Positions 18,866-27,264 of a stretch of DNA of 64,000 nt are shown here, piece after piece. The notes below the pieces were generated by a model that ran no database searches, had not been told where the DNA came from, and saw only the letters and a program-made list of their open reading frames with translations. The position numbers and the translations under genes were made by a program. Within the stretch, counting starts at the first letter, position 1, and each line of letters opens with the position of its first letter. Origin of the DNA: an uncultured Methanomassiliicoccales archaeon. Its GTDB lineage: Archaea; Thermoplasmatota; Thermoplasmata; Methanomassiliicoccales; Methanomethylophilaceae. The stretch lies in assembly GCA_949292635.1 (NCBI GenBank), contig CASEZY010000001.1:62001-126000 (forward strand), read 5' to 3'.

Positions 18866-19234
18866 ATGGCAGGAATGAGGGGCGGGATAAGTCCCCGTCA
18901 GATGCAGCAGGCTATGAAGAAGATGGGGATCACCAACGAGGTCATCTCCAACGCCACCGAAGTGGTCATCAGGCTGCCTGACAAGGAGATAGTCATCCCC
19001 AATCCCAGCATCAACGTCATGACCATGAAGGGTCAGAAGTCCTATCAGATCGACGGCGAGAGCTTCGAGAGGCCCCTGGGCGCCGCCCCGGCGGAGGCCA
19101 CCGCACCCGGCTTCCCTGAGGAGGACGTCACCATCGTCATGGAGCAGGCGGGATGCGACAGGGAGAAGGCCGTTGAGGCCCTGGCTTCCTGCGACGGCAA
19201 CATCGCTGAGGCGATCGTCAAACTGATGGGGTGA
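18866..19234 (+). CDS. nac: Archaeal nascent polypeptide-associated complex protein (alpha-NAC)
   Basis: A 122-residue ribosome-associated chaperone. It begins with MAGMRGGISPRQMQQAMKKMGI, then a NAC beta-barrel domain (residues 25-70) that dimerises, and a C-terminal UBA domain (EEDVTIVMEQAGCDREKAVEALASCDGNIAEAIVKLM). Archaea have only this homodimeric form. Length and domain order are as usual. hypC follows after 5 bases, so the two are probably one transcription unit. Confidence 0.94.
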   Translation: MAGMRGGISPRQMQQAMKKMGITNEVISNATEVVIRLPDKEIVIPNPSINVMTMKGQKSYQIDGESFERPLGAAPAEATAPGFPEEDVTIVMEQAGCDREKAVEALASCDGNIAEAIVKLMG

Positions 19235-19239
19235 AATCA

Positions 19240-19470
19240 ATGTGCTTGGCAGTTCCCGGTAAGATCGTCGCCATCAACGGCGACACCGCTGACGTGGACT
19301 TCGGCGGAGTGATCAGGCAGGCTAACATCTCCATGGTGGAGGCGAACGTTGGGGAGTGGGCGGTCATCCACGCCGGCTTCGCCATCGAGATCATGGATGA
19401 CGAGGAGGCCGAGGAGACCCTGAAGCTCTGGAACGAGGTCCTGGACCACGAGGAGACCAGCTTCCAATAA
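19240..19470 (+). CDS. hypC: Hydrogenase maturation chaperone HypC
   Basis: A 76-residue HypC/HupF protein starting MCLAVPGKIV, where Cys2 is the residue that binds the Fe(CN)2CO precursor during [NiFe]-hydrogenase assembly. The second half is the acidic tail common to the family. The ATG at 19240 is required to place the cysteine at position 2; an in-frame GTG three codons earlier is rejected. It follows the NAC gene by 5 bases. No other hyp gene is in the window. Confidence 0.92.
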   Translation: MCLAVPGKIVAINGDTADVDFGGVIRQANISMVEANVGEWAVIHAGFAIEIMDDEEAEETLKLWNEVLDHEETSFQ

Positions 19471-19472
19471 AC

Positions 19473-19480
19473 TATTTATA
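19473..19480 (+). promoter_or_regulatory. TATA box of the 5S rRNA gene
   Basis: TATTTATA just after the hypC stop lies about 25 bases before the predicted 5' end of 5S rRNA, the expected archaeal spacing. Confidence 0.6.
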
Positions 19481-19502
19481 CCTTGTAAGTATCGCATGTC
19501 TC

Positions 19503-19637
19503 GGCATGACGGCCATAGCGGCGGGGTCACACCCGGTCCCATTCCGAACCCGGCAGTAAAGTCCGCCCGCGTACCCGTCTGTACTGTATTGCGCAAGCGT
19601 ACCTATGTACTCGCGTGTGGATGTTCGCGTGCGTGCC
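19503..19637 (+). rRNA. rrf: 5S ribosomal RNA, unlinked
   Basis: The conserved core GGTCCCATTCCGAACCCGGCAG (helix II-III and loops B-C) is present, preceded by GGCATGACGGCCATAGCGG. The ends GGCATG and CGTGCC pair as helix I, giving about 135 bases; a typical archaeal 5S is about 120-125, so the 3' domain (helix IV-V) appears extended. No 16S or 23S gene is in the window, and protein genes flank it on both sides. Unlinked rRNA genes are known in Thermoplasmata. The exact 3' end is an inference from helix I. Confidence 0.85.
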
Positions 19638-19672
19638 AATGAAGATATAGTTCCACGCCATAGCGCGGGAAG

Positions 19673-20449
19673 ATGATACTCATCAAGCTCGGCGGAAGCG
19701 TCATCACCGACAAGAGGGAGTACCGCAGGTTCAACGAGGAGGCTGTGGCCCGTCTCTGCGGCGAGATCGCCGAGGCCGGCAAGCAGGCGGTAATCGTCCA
19801 CGGGGCCGGTTCCTTCGGTCACGTGCTGGCCAAGAGGCACCGCCTGAACGACGGATACATCGACGAATCCCAGATACCCGCGGTGGCCCAGGTGGCATAC
19901 GACGTCAGGGAGCTGAGCTCCATGGTGGTGGCCCAGCTGATGAAGGCGGGCATACCCGCGGTGTCCATGCCTCCGGGATCCTGCATGGTCATGGAGGACC
20001 GCAGCCTGGACATGGACCGCCAGGAGGTCGTCAGCAGGTTCCTGGACAAGGGCATCGTCCCGGTAATGTTCGGGGATGTGCTCATGGACCGCAAGCTGGG
20101 ATTCGCCATCCTCTCCGGGGACCAGATCATGGAGAGGCTCACCGAGTTCATCAATTTCGAGAAGGTCATCTTCGTATCGGACATCGACGGCCTCTTCGAC
20201 TGCGACCCCAAGAAGAACAAGGACGCGGCCATGTACGACGTGGTCACCGCAGAGACGCTGGAGAGCATCGACGCCGAGAGCTCGGTGGACGACGTCACCG
20301 GCGGCGTGGCGGAGAAGATGCGCTGGATGCTGGAGATGAGCCGCGGGGACCGGGAGTGCATACTGATAAACGGTACCGTCCCCGGAAGACTGAAGGCGGC
20401 CATCCTGGGAGAGGATACCGTCTGCACCAAGGCCCTGGGAGGGATCTGA
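19673..20449 (+). CDS. ipk: Isopentenyl phosphate kinase
   Basis: A 258-residue amino-acid-kinase-fold enzyme that phosphorylates isopentenyl phosphate to isopentenyl diphosphate in the archaeal mevalonate pathway. The N-terminal ILIKLGGSVITDK and the VHGAGSFGHVLAKRHRL motif with the family-specific active-site histidine are present, as are DIDGLF and DVTGGVAEKM near the nucleotide site. It overlaps the type 2 isomerase gene by one base (TGATG) and heads an isoprenoid operon with a prenyl synthase. Confidence 0.93.
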   Translation: MILIKLGGSVITDKREYRRFNEEAVARLCGEIAEAGKQAVIVHGAGSFGHVLAKRHRLNDGYIDESQIPAVAQVAYDVRELSSMVVAQLMKAGIPAVSMPPGSCMVMEDRSLDMDRQEVVSRFLDKGIVPVMFGDVLMDRKLGFAILSGDQIMERLTEFINFEKVIFVSDIDGLFDCDPKKNKDAAMYDVVTAETLESIDAESSVDDVTGGVAEKMRWMLEMSRGDRECILINGTVPGRLKAAILGEDTVCTKALGGI

Positions 20450-21510
20450 TGGCACTCATCGAAGGACGCAAGGCCGATCACATCAACATCTGCCTCAACG
20501 AGCGCACCGAGCCCGGACATGACTATTGGAATGACGTGAAGATCATCCATGAGGCGCTGCCCGAGGTGGATTACGACGACATCGACACATCATGCGTCGT
20601 CCTGGGGAAAAAGCTGGAATTCCCGTTCATGGTCACCGCCATCACAGGCGGGTTCGAGGGCGCCCGCAATGTCAACCGCAACATCGCCGAGGCCTGCGCC
20701 GAGCTGGGCGTGGGGATGGGGATCGGCAGCCAGCGTGCCGGGATCGAGGGCGTGGAGACCGAGAGCTACCGGATAATCAAGGATGCGGGGGTGCCCCTGG
20801 TCATAGGCAACGTGGGCGCACCGCAGCTGATCCCGCAGAAGGGCAAGCGTGCGTTCACGTCCGAGGACATCGTCGCCGCCAAGGAGCTCATCGATGCAGA
20901 CTATGTGGCAATCCATCTAAACTTCCTGCAGGAGGTCGTGCAGCCGGAGGGCGACAAGAACGGCAGAGGATGCCTGGACGCCATCCGCGACGCCGCCAGG
21001 GATGTTCCCGTTATCGTCAAAGAGACCGGCGCCGGGATCTCCCGGGACACCATCCGCAGGATCGAGGGCATCGGCATCAGAGGCATCGACCTGGCGGGCA
21101 TGGGAGGCACCAGCTTCTCGGCGGTAGAGCTCTACAGGGCCAGGAACGGGGACCCCGTGAAGGCCAGGCTGGGGGAGACGTTCTTCGACTGGGGGATACC
21201 GACGCCGGTGTCCCTGTACTTCGCTGACACGACGCTCCCGCTGATCGCCTCCGGAGGCGTGCGCACCGGATTGGACGTGGCAAGGGCCATCGTCATGGGT
21301 GCGTCCATGGCGGGTGCGGCGGTGCCGGTGCTGGAGGCAGCCACCGAATCCGCGGATGCGGTGAAACAGGTACTCATGACAATCAAGGAGGAGCTGAAGG
21401 CGGCCATGATGCTGACCGGCTCCCCGGACATCAAATCACTTTCAAGAGCAAAGGCCGTTATAATCGGCGAGACACAGCAGTGGATCGGAGGAATGAAGGA
21501 ATGGATGTGA
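20449..21510 (+). CDS. fni: Isopentenyl-diphosphate delta-isomerase, type 2
   Basis: A 353-residue FMN-dependent enzyme interconverting isopentenyl and dimethylallyl diphosphate. Visible are RKADHINICLNE, the FMN-binding VTAITGG and the GSQRAGIE motif, VKETGAGIS, and GGTSFSAVELYR. The ATG at 20449 overlaps the kinase stop by one base. The product of the kinase is its substrate, and its product feeds the prenyl synthase downstream, so this operon supplies C20 chains for membrane lipids. Confidence 0.93.
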   Translation: MALIEGRKADHINICLNERTEPGHDYWNDVKIIHEALPEVDYDDIDTSCVVLGKKLEFPFMVTAITGGFEGARNVNRNIAEACAELGVGMGIGSQRAGIEGVETESYRIIKDAGVPLVIGNVGAPQLIPQKGKRAFTSEDIVAAKELIDADYVAIHLNFLQEVVQPEGDKNGRGCLDAIRDAARDVPVIVKETGAGISRDTIRRIEGIGIRGIDLAGMGGTSFSAVELYRARNGDPVKARLGETFFDWGIPTPVSLYFADTTLPLIASGGVRTGLDVARAIVMGASMAGAAVPVLEAATESADAVKQVLMTIKEELKAAMMLTGSPDIKSLSRAKAVIIGETQQWIGGMKEWM

Positions 21511-22487
21511 AGATCGAGCTCAAGAAGAGGGCGGATGAACTGGACGGACCTATCAGGTCGTACATCGGCGACGAGAGTCCCTCCAACCTCATAGAGGCCA
21601 CCCGCCAGTACCCCTACGCCGGCGGAAAGAGGATGAGACCCTGCATGGTGGTCTCCGCCTGTCGCGCTGTCGGAGGGGACGGGGAGAAGGCCATCCCGTT
21701 GGCGGTGGCCATCGAGTACATCCACAACTTCACCCTGATCCACGACGACCTGATGGACGGGGACGTGAAACGCAGGGGCATGGACACCTCCCACGTGGTC
21801 TACGGCATGCCCACCGCCATATTGGCGGGAGACGCGCTGTTCGCCAAGGCCTTCGAGATCATTGCCGCCCTGGACATACCCTCCGACGACATGCGCAGGG
21901 TGCTCAAGTCCACCGGCACCGCCGTCTGGGACCTGGCCAGGGGCCAGCAGATGGACATCAACAACGAGAACAGCGGCACCGTGTCCATGGAGGATTACAT
22001 CGAGACCATCAGGCTCAAGACCAGCGTGCTGTTCGCCGCCGGTGTCGCCGGCGGGGCCATCATCGGCGGCGCGGACGAGAGGACGGTCGAGGCCATGCAC
22101 GGCTACGCCATGAACATGGGCGTCGCGTTCCAGATGTTCGACGACATCCTGGGCATCTACGGCGATCCCAAGAAGACCGGCAAGTCCGCGGGCAACGACA
22201 TCCGCAAGGGCAAGAACACCGTCATGGTCTGCCGCTTCAGGGACACCATCGGCGAGGGCGCCCTCATGGACGAGTTCATGGCCGTCTTCGGCAAGGAGGA
22301 TGCGGCGGACTCCGAGATCGAGACCGCCCGCAGGATCCTGAAGGAGACGGGATGCTACGCCTACGCCATGGACATGGCGGAGGAGTACACCAACAAGGCC
22401 ATCGCCTGCCTGGACGTCCTTCCCGACGGCCAGGAGAAGGAGTTCATGAAGGCCCTGGCGGAATACGCCATGGACAGGGACGTCTAA
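21501..22487 (+). CDS. idsA: Polyprenyl (geranylgeranyl) diphosphate synthase
   Basis: A 328-residue trans-prenyltransferase. The first aspartate-rich motif HDDLMDGDVKRRG and the second FDDILGIYGDPKKTGK bind Mg-diphosphate; GGKRMRPCMV is the substrate loop. In archaea this enzyme usually makes geranylgeranyl diphosphate for ether lipids; chain length cannot be read with confidence. ATG 21501 is preceded by GGAGG and overlaps the isomerase by 10 bases. It overlaps the convergent radB by four bases. Confidence 0.91.
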   Translation: MDVKIELKKRADELDGPIRSYIGDESPSNLIEATRQYPYAGGKRMRPCMVVSACRAVGGDGEKAIPLAVAIEYIHNFTLIHDDLMDGDVKRRGMDTSHVVYGMPTAILAGDALFAKAFEIIAALDIPSDDMRRVLKSTGTAVWDLARGQQMDINNENSGTVSMEDYIETIRLKTSVLFAAGVAGGAIIGGADERTVEAMHGYAMNMGVAFQMFDDILGIYGDPKKTGKSAGNDIRKGKNTVMVCRFRDTIGEGALMDEFMAVFGKEDAADSEIETARRILKETGCYAYAMDMAEEYTNKAIACLDVLPDGQEKEFMKALAEYAMDRDV

Positions 22488-23143
22488 TCGCTCTCGATAC
22501 CGGAAGCGACGATCCTGTAGTTCACATACCTCCCCTCGGGGAGGCTCCTGTGCTTCATTATGACGGCGGCGCGCCTGCCGTTGGGCCGCTTGTCTAGACG
22601 CACTATCGTCTTGGCGTTGTGATGTAGCGCATGCCCGCCCAGGAACTCTATGCTGCCGGTGCCGATGTTGGTGTACACCTGCGAGGTGATCATCACCGGC
22701 ACGTCGTTCCTCCTGGCGGCGGACAGCAGCATCTCCGACTCTTTCGTCAACTCGTTCCTCACGGACACGTCGTCGGAGTTCAGACGGTAGAACATGGTGA
22801 GCGAATCTATCACGATCAGACCGATCTTGTCGTTGGCGTCGGAGAGCCTCACCGCCTTGGCTATGCGGTCGGACTGCTCCTCGAAGCTGTGAACCTGGAA
22901 GACCAGGAGGTTGCGGATTGCGTCCTTGTCGGCGAAGACCTGCTCCACCCTATCCGAGGACAGTCCCTCGGTGTCCAGGTAGGCCACCTTCATGCCGGTG
23001 CGGGCGATGTTGTACGCGGTCTGCAGGCAGATGTTGGTCTTGCCGGTGCCGGCCTCGCCGTAGAACAATGTCACGCTGCCGCACTCGATCCCTCCGCCGA
23101 GCATGTCGTCGAAGGCCTTGCAGCCCGTTGGGATCCGCTTCAC
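22484..23143 (-). CDS. radB: DNA repair/recombination protein RadB
   Basis: A 219-residue archaeal RecA-fold protein with only the core ATPase domain. It has Walker A GEAGTGKTN, Walker B IGLIVIDSLT, and lacks the N-terminal helix-hairpin-helix domain of RadA, as expected for RadB. It begins IPTGCKAFDDMLGGGIECGSVTLFYG. RadB is a recombination mediator that modulates RadA and the Hjc resolvase. It is convergent with idsA. Confidence 0.92.
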   Translation of the reverse strand: MKRIPTGCKAFDDMLGGGIECGSVTLFYGEAGTGKTNICLQTAYNIARTGMKVAYLDTEGLSSDRVEQVFADKDAIRNLLVFQVHSFEEQSDRIAKAVRLSDANDKIGLIVIDSLTMFYRLNSDDVSVRNELTKESEMLLSAARRNDVPVMITSQVYTNIGTGSIEFLGGHALHHNAKTIVRLDKRPNGRRAAVIMKHRSLPEGRYVNYRIVASGIESD

Positions 23144-23185
23144 GCGGACGTGATAAAAGGAGGATGAAAAATAGTTTCCCCCGCC

Positions 23186-23518
23186 TCACTGGGCGGGGCG
23201 GTCCTCGTCAGCGGAATCCTTCCCCTTGACGGCCTCCACATCGTCGATGTCGTAGGACATCTCGGTCTGGTAGGTCTCGCCTTTGTAAGCGTACATGGGG
23301 ATGGAGATGATGCCGATGATTAGGGCCGCGGCGACGGCGATGACCACAATGGCGATGATGATCATCACTATGACGTTGACCAGGCTCTGGGTGATGTCGG
23401 GGTTGCTTATCAGTATGTAAGCGACGGCGGCGATCACCGCGATTATCAGCACCGCGCCGATCACCAATCCGATGGCGGACTTGGTTGTGCTGTTCCTCTG
23501 AACCTTTAACGGATCCAT
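23186..23518 (-). CDS. Small membrane protein of unknown function
   Basis: A 110-residue protein with two long hydrophobic helices (about residues 14-38 and 43-74, rich in Ile/Val/Ala) and an acidic, charged C-terminal tail likely facing the cytosol. No family was recognised. It starts 12 bases after the AIM24-family gene on the same strand and is probably in the same unit; a membrane-associated role beside that protein is only a guess. Confidence 0.6.
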   Translation of the reverse strand: MDPLKVQRNSTTKSAIGLVIGAVLIIAVIAAVAYILISNPDITQSLVNVIVMIIIAIVVIAVAAALIIGIISIPMYAYKGETYQTEMSYDIDDVEAVKGKDSADEDRPAQ

Positions 23519-23530
23519 ATTGATCTCACC

Positions 23531-24211
23531 TCACTGGTTGTTTACGGGCAGGTACGGGATCAGTGCTCCCGCCAGCTCTCCCAGGGACATGGACTGTATG
23601 ACTATCTTGCCGGGTCCGGTCAGGGTGGTGACGAACAGTCCCTCCCCTCCGAAGAGAGCGGTCTTGAAGTTGCCCGCGGAACTGATGTCGTACTTGACGG
23701 TGTCCTGCCAGGCCACTGCGTTGGACGATGATACCTTGTAGACCTCTCCGGGCTTGAGGTCCACCACGTTGAAGTCTCCGCAGGCGCTGATGAATGCGAT
23801 CCCCGTGCCGGAGAGCTTCTGGATGATCAGACCCTCTCCGCCGAAGAGGATGTTGCCCAGCTTCTTCTGGAACGCCATGTCCAGGTCGACGGTCTCCTCG
23901 GAGCAGAGATATCCGGTCTTCTGCACCAGCCATGAACCCTTGGACAGGTCCAGGTCCAGGATCTTCCCGGGCACACCTCCGCCGAAGCCTACCACGCCGC
24001 TCCCGCCGTGGGAGTTGTACTCCAGCAGGAACAGGGACTCGCCCATAAGGGACCTCTTGAGTCCATTGAGGAACCCGCCCTTCATCTTGGCCTCCATGGT
24101 CATGTTCCCGGACATGTACTTCATGGCGCCGGCCGCGGACTGGAACTTCTCCCCCTCATCCAACTGTACGTTGACGAACTGGAGATTGTCCCCCGTGATC
24201 GTGTACTTCAT
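23531..24211 (-). CDS. AIM24/TIGR00266-family protein
   Basis: A 226-residue beta-rich protein with internal repeats of the type ESLFLLEYNSHGGSGVVGFGGG and NILFGGEGLIIQKLSGTGIAFI and ALFGGEGLFVTTLTGPGKIVIQ, the signature of the AIM24 (altered inheritance of mitochondria 24) family. Starts with MKYTITGDNLQFVNVQL. Members are widespread in bacteria, archaea and fungi, with no defined biochemical role. A small two-helix membrane protein gene follows. Confidence 0.8.
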   Translation of the reverse strand: MKYTITGDNLQFVNVQLDEGEKFQSAAGAMKYMSGNMTMEAKMKGGFLNGLKRSLMGESLFLLEYNSHGGSGVVGFGGGVPGKILDLDLSKGSWLVQKTGYLCSEETVDLDMAFQKKLGNILFGGEGLIIQKLSGTGIAFISACGDFNVVDLKPGEVYKVSSSNAVAWQDTVKYDISSAGNFKTALFGGEGLFVTTLTGPGKIVIQSMSLGELAGALIPYLPVNNQ

Positions 24212-24276
24212 ATTGCACCTCTTGAGTATATCATCCGAACATCCATTAATATAATATCGGCCTTCTACGAGGACTC

Positions 24277-24894
24277 ATGAGCACAGGGGGCGACGCCGGA
24301 GCGGAGGCCGTGGTGACGGAGACCGAGTATCTGGGTCTTCCGTCCGTCACCAAGACCAGGGCCGTCAAGGGCTACCGCCATCCCGAACTGGACAGGGGCC
24401 TGAGGACCCACCGCACCCGCAACGAGGTGAGGGTGATGAGGGAGGCCCGCAGGGCGGGGGTCAGGACCCCGGCGGTGTACGACGTAGACATGTGCCAGTG
24501 CGCCATAACCATGGAACGCGCCGACGGCGAGAAGGTCCGCGACATCATCGATGCGCACCCGGAGATGCTCCCCGGGATCTGCGACGCCATCGGCACATCT
24601 GTGGGCAGGATGCACAGAGCCAGGATATGCCACGGCGACCTGACCACGTCCAACATGTTCCTGTCGAAGGACGGGGAACTGTGCATATTCGACTTCTCCC
24701 TGGGTTCCGTGAGAGCGGATGTGGAGATGATGGGGGTGGACCTCCATCTCCTGGAGCGGGCGCTGACCTCCGCACACTCGGAGCACCCCGAGGCTTACGC
24801 CATGATCCTGGAATCCTACCGCAGGGAGATGCCGGATGCGGAAGCGGTCATATCCAGGGTGGAGACCATCAAGAAGAGGGCGAGATACACATGA
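24277..24894 (+). CDS. bud32: KEOPS complex kinase/ATPase Bud32
   Basis: A 205-residue minimal protein kinase. The catalytic loop HGDLTTSNMF and the DFG-equivalent DFSLGS are present, as is a lysine-rich N-lobe (TKTRAVKGYRHPELDRGLRTHRTRNE) that is typical of Bud32. It supports the t6A37 tRNA modification made by Kae1. In many euryarchaea Bud32 is fused to Kae1; here it stands alone. It overlaps the downstream XTP pyrophosphatase gene by four bases. Confidence 0.93.
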   Translation: MSTGGDAGAEAVVTETEYLGLPSVTKTRAVKGYRHPELDRGLRTHRTRNEVRVMREARRAGVRTPAVYDVDMCQCAITMERADGEKVRDIIDAHPEMLPGICDAIGTSVGRMHRARICHGDLTTSNMFLSKDGELCIFDFSLGSVRADVEMMGVDLHLLERALTSAHSEHPEAYAMILESYRREMPDAEAVISRVETIKKRARYT

Positions 24895-25457
24895 TATTGA
24901 AGGTCATCACATCGAATCCCGGCAAGGTGGAGGAGTTCCGCCGGGAGTTCGCGGACTGGGGCGTGGAGATGGAGCACGCCAGGATACCATATGAGGAGAT
25001 ACAGACCTCCGAGTTGGAGGAGGTGGTCAAAGCGGGCATGGAGGAGCTCAGGTCCAAAGGGTTGAGGGACTTCATCATCGACGATTCAGGCATGTTCGTG
25101 GACGGCCTCGGAGGATTCCCCGGCGTTTACTCATCCTACGTTCAGAAGACCGTTGGCAACAAGGGCGTCCTCAAGCTCATGGAGGGCAGGGAGGACAGGG
25201 GCGCGGTCTTCAAGTGCTGCATAGGCTGCGACATCCGCGGCGAGACCGTCATCGTCACCGGCGAATGCAGAGGGGTGATACTCTCGGAGGAGAGGGGCGA
25301 CGGCGGATTCGGATACGACCCCATCTTCTCACAGGACGGCAAGCTGTCGTTCGCGGAGATGCCGCTGGACGACAAGAACGCGATATCCCACAGGGGCAAC
25401 GCCTTCAGGCTGCTGAAGGACCGTCTGAGGGAGGTGGGCATCTCCGATAGCGATTAA
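24891..25457 (+). CDS. rdgB: XTP/dITP pyrophosphatase (Ham1/RdgB family)
   Basis: A 188-residue house-cleaning enzyme that hydrolyses ITP, XTP and their deoxy forms to monophosphates. It begins with ILKVITSNPGKVEEF and contains FIIDDSGMFVDGLGGFPGVYSSY, GDGGFGYDPIF and ISHRGNAF, all family signatures. It starts at an ATG inside the ATGA overlap with bud32. The stop codon lies just before the promoter of tRNA-Pro. Confidence 0.94.
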   Translation: MILKVITSNPGKVEEFRREFADWGVEMEHARIPYEEIQTSELEEVVKAGMEELRSKGLRDFIIDDSGMFVDGLGGFPGVYSSYVQKTVGNKGVLKLMEGREDRGAVFKCCIGCDIRGETVIVTGECRGVILSEERGDGGFGYDPIFSQDGKLSFAEMPLDDKNAISHRGNAFRLLKDRLREVGISDSD

Positions 25458-25483
25458 TAACTAGGTCGCCTTGGACCGCACAG

Positions 25484-25556
25484 GGGCCTGTGGGCTAGCT
25501 TGGTATACTTGTGGCTTTGGGAGCCATTGACTCCGGTTCAAATCCGGGCAGGCCCA
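25484..25556 (+). tRNA. tRNA-Pro (TGG)
   Basis: A 73-base cloverleaf with acceptor GGGCCTG/CAGGCCC, D arm GGGCTAGCTTGGTATACTT, anticodon stem GTGGC/GCCAT, 7-base loop TTTGGGA with anticodon TGG at 25518-25520, and T arm CCCGG-type stem around TTCAAAT. The CCA end is not encoded. Directly behind it begins a lower-GC block with two DUF4143 ATPases. Confidence 0.93.
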
Positions 25557-25557
25557 C

Positions 25558-25827
25558 TCACTGGAGTTTTGACCAGGATATTTTGACTGGCACATCGCAT
25601 ATAAGGGGCGAAGGTGTTTTCGAATGACCATACGATCGTTCTATCTGGAAATCATACTGAAACCTAAGAAGGTCGACATATTTGTCACGGTCTTCGAAGA
25701 GGCCTATTGACGCAAGCCCATCTTTTCTAGAATTTTTAGAAAAAGAATGTTCTTCTAAAAAGTATAGAATTTGATCGGTCCCTCGTTGCACAGATCCCGG
25801 TAGCAATGTTACAGTAACAATGATCAA
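25558..25827 (-). CDS. Doubtful small ORF downstream of DUF4143 ATPase
   Basis: An 89-residue open frame with a TTG start that overlaps the stop of the upstream ATPase by four bases and ends right beside tRNA-Pro. It matches no family I know, has no clear ribosome-binding site and lies in AT-richer DNA. It may be the remnant of a gene lost at the tRNA junction or simply chance. Confidence 0.25.
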   Translation of the reverse strand: MIIVTVTLLPGSVQRGTDQILYFLEEHSFSKNSRKDGLASIGLFEDRDKYVDLLRFQYDFQIERSYGHSKTPSPLICDVPVKISWSKLQ

Positions 25828-27125
25828 TTCCTCAGACAGGAGAGCGGTACCACGTGCACACCGTCGGGTCTGGTGTATGCAGAACCTGACGGGATGACCA
25901 CCATGAGAAATGAAGGAGGGTTCATGGAGTCGAGGTCCACCTTGTTCCTGAGCCTTTTGAGGGATTCTGCCCCATTTTCTACCCAGGACATGCCCAGCTT
26001 CACCTCTACAGCCCCCCAGCGACCATCCCAGAGATGAATGATGGCGTCCACCTCCAGACCGTCCTCGTCACGATAGTGGAAGACCCCTCCGTCAATAGTC
26101 TGAGCATACACCCTAAGATCCCTGATGACCATGGACTCGAACAAAAGACCCAGAGTCTCAGTGTCATAAAGCAGGTCGTCCTTTCCGGCATTCAAGAAAT
26201 ACGCAGCGATCGCCGGATCGGTCAGATGCCTGGTATCCGATGTACGGACTGCGGTTTTCGAACGTAGTCTGGGAGTCCATGCCTGCAGATCATCGGTTAC
26301 GCACAAGTCCTTCAGCACTCTCAGATAATCGTATACGGTGTTGATGGAAACGGAGGTGTTCTCCGACTCCGCCATGTCTGCCCTTATCGTAGACGCCTTC
26401 GCAGCCATTGCTGAATTCCTTGACAGGGAGCGCATCATCGCCCTCATCCTGTTCGCATCACGCTGCTTCCCGTCCACCGATCTGACCTCGGCATTGACGA
26501 TAGTGTCGCAATATGCCTTCAATACCCTGTAGGACTCCTTCCGACCGAGACCCACGGTCTCAGGCCAACCTCCACGCACCAGTTCGTCAACCACTGCCTC
26601 CAGATTCATTTCGGACAGGCCCGTCACGCTGGTATTGCCATCGAACAGACTGCCCAGACTGACATCTCCGGTGGAATGTCCGGACTCGAACAGTGACATG
26701 GTCCGCATCCGCACATGCTTGAATCTCCCGGCACCAGAATGGTGAATTCTTTCATATGCCGCATCCATTGTCACGGATCCAGTGAATATAAGTTGGCCCT
26801 TGGTGTGCGAGTTGCAATCGACATAGTATCTTGCGGCATCCCAAAGTTCCGGGATCCTCTGCCACTCGTCGATGAGTAACGGTTTCTCACCTCTGAACAA
26901 TAACTGAGGGTCCATTTGAGCAGTACCGGCATACCGCTCATACTGTGACTTGTCCTGCAAAGAGATGATAGTCTTCGCGAACCGTTTGCATGTAGTGGTC
27001 TTACCACACCATTTCACCCCCGATACGATCACCGCTCCGAACAGCCTCATATCGTCTTGGATCACCGTATCCAAAAGGCGAGGAATGTACCACTCATCCA
27101 TATGTTTGAAAATATATTCTGGCAT
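25824..27125 (-). CDS. AAA_14/DUF4143 ATPase with PD-(D/E)XK-like C-terminal domain (copy 1)
   Basis: A 433-residue protein. The N-terminal AAA domain has Walker A GVKWCGKT (36-43) and Walker B LLIDEW (83-88); IFTGSV is sensor-like. The C-terminal DUF4143 half keeps EVD (358-360) and EVK (374-376), the metal-site pattern of restriction-like nuclease folds. Function is unknown. ATG 27125 is used; an ATG at 27101 is about 25 bases from a TATATG box and would make a leaderless start. Four 24-base repeats lie just upstream. The gene is AT-richer than its neighbours, consistent with transfer. Confidence 0.85.
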   Translation of the reverse strand: MPEYIFKHMDEWYIPRLLDTVIQDDMRLFGAVIVSGVKWCGKTTTCKRFAKTIISLQDKSQYERYAGTAQMDPQLLFRGEKPLLIDEWQRIPELWDAARYYVDCNSHTKGQLIFTGSVTMDAAYERIHHSGAGRFKHVRMRTMSLFESGHSTGDVSLGSLFDGNTSVTGLSEMNLEAVVDELVRGGWPETVGLGRKESYRVLKAYCDTIVNAEVRSVDGKQRDANRMRAMMRSLSRNSAMAAKASTIRADMAESENTSVSINTVYDYLRVLKDLCVTDDLQAWTPRLRSKTAVRTSDTRHLTDPAIAAYFLNAGKDDLLYDTETLGLLFESMVIRDLRVYAQTIDGGVFHYRDEDGLEVDAIIHLWDGRWGAVEVKLGMSWVENGAESLKRLRNKVDLDSMNPPSFLMVVIPSGSAYTRPDGVHVVPLSCLRN

Positions 27126-27133
27126 ATAATCGT

Positions 27134-27229
27134 ATTGGAGGTTTTATCGATGATTCCGTTGGAGGTTTTACCGATGATTCCGTTGGAGGTTTTACCGATG
27201 ATTCCGTTGGAGGTTTTACCGACATGCCG
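27134..27229. repeat. Four tandem 24-base repeats between two DUF4143 genes
   Basis: Units at 27134-27157, 27158-27181, 27182-27205 and 27206-27229, each of the form (A/G)TTGGAGGTTTTA(C/T)CGATGATTCC; the second and third are identical and the last diverges at its end. There are no spacers. They stand right before the promoter of the downstream ATPase gene and 36 bases after the stop of the upstream one. Unit length is eight codons, but no convincing gene reads through. Confidence 0.9.
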
Positions 27230-27264
27230 TAACCGAACGGCCACCTGCGCCCCGCCGTGATTCC

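Noticed and set aside
27134-27229. CRISPR-like array
   Set aside because: The units are contiguous without spacers and there are no cas genes in the window.
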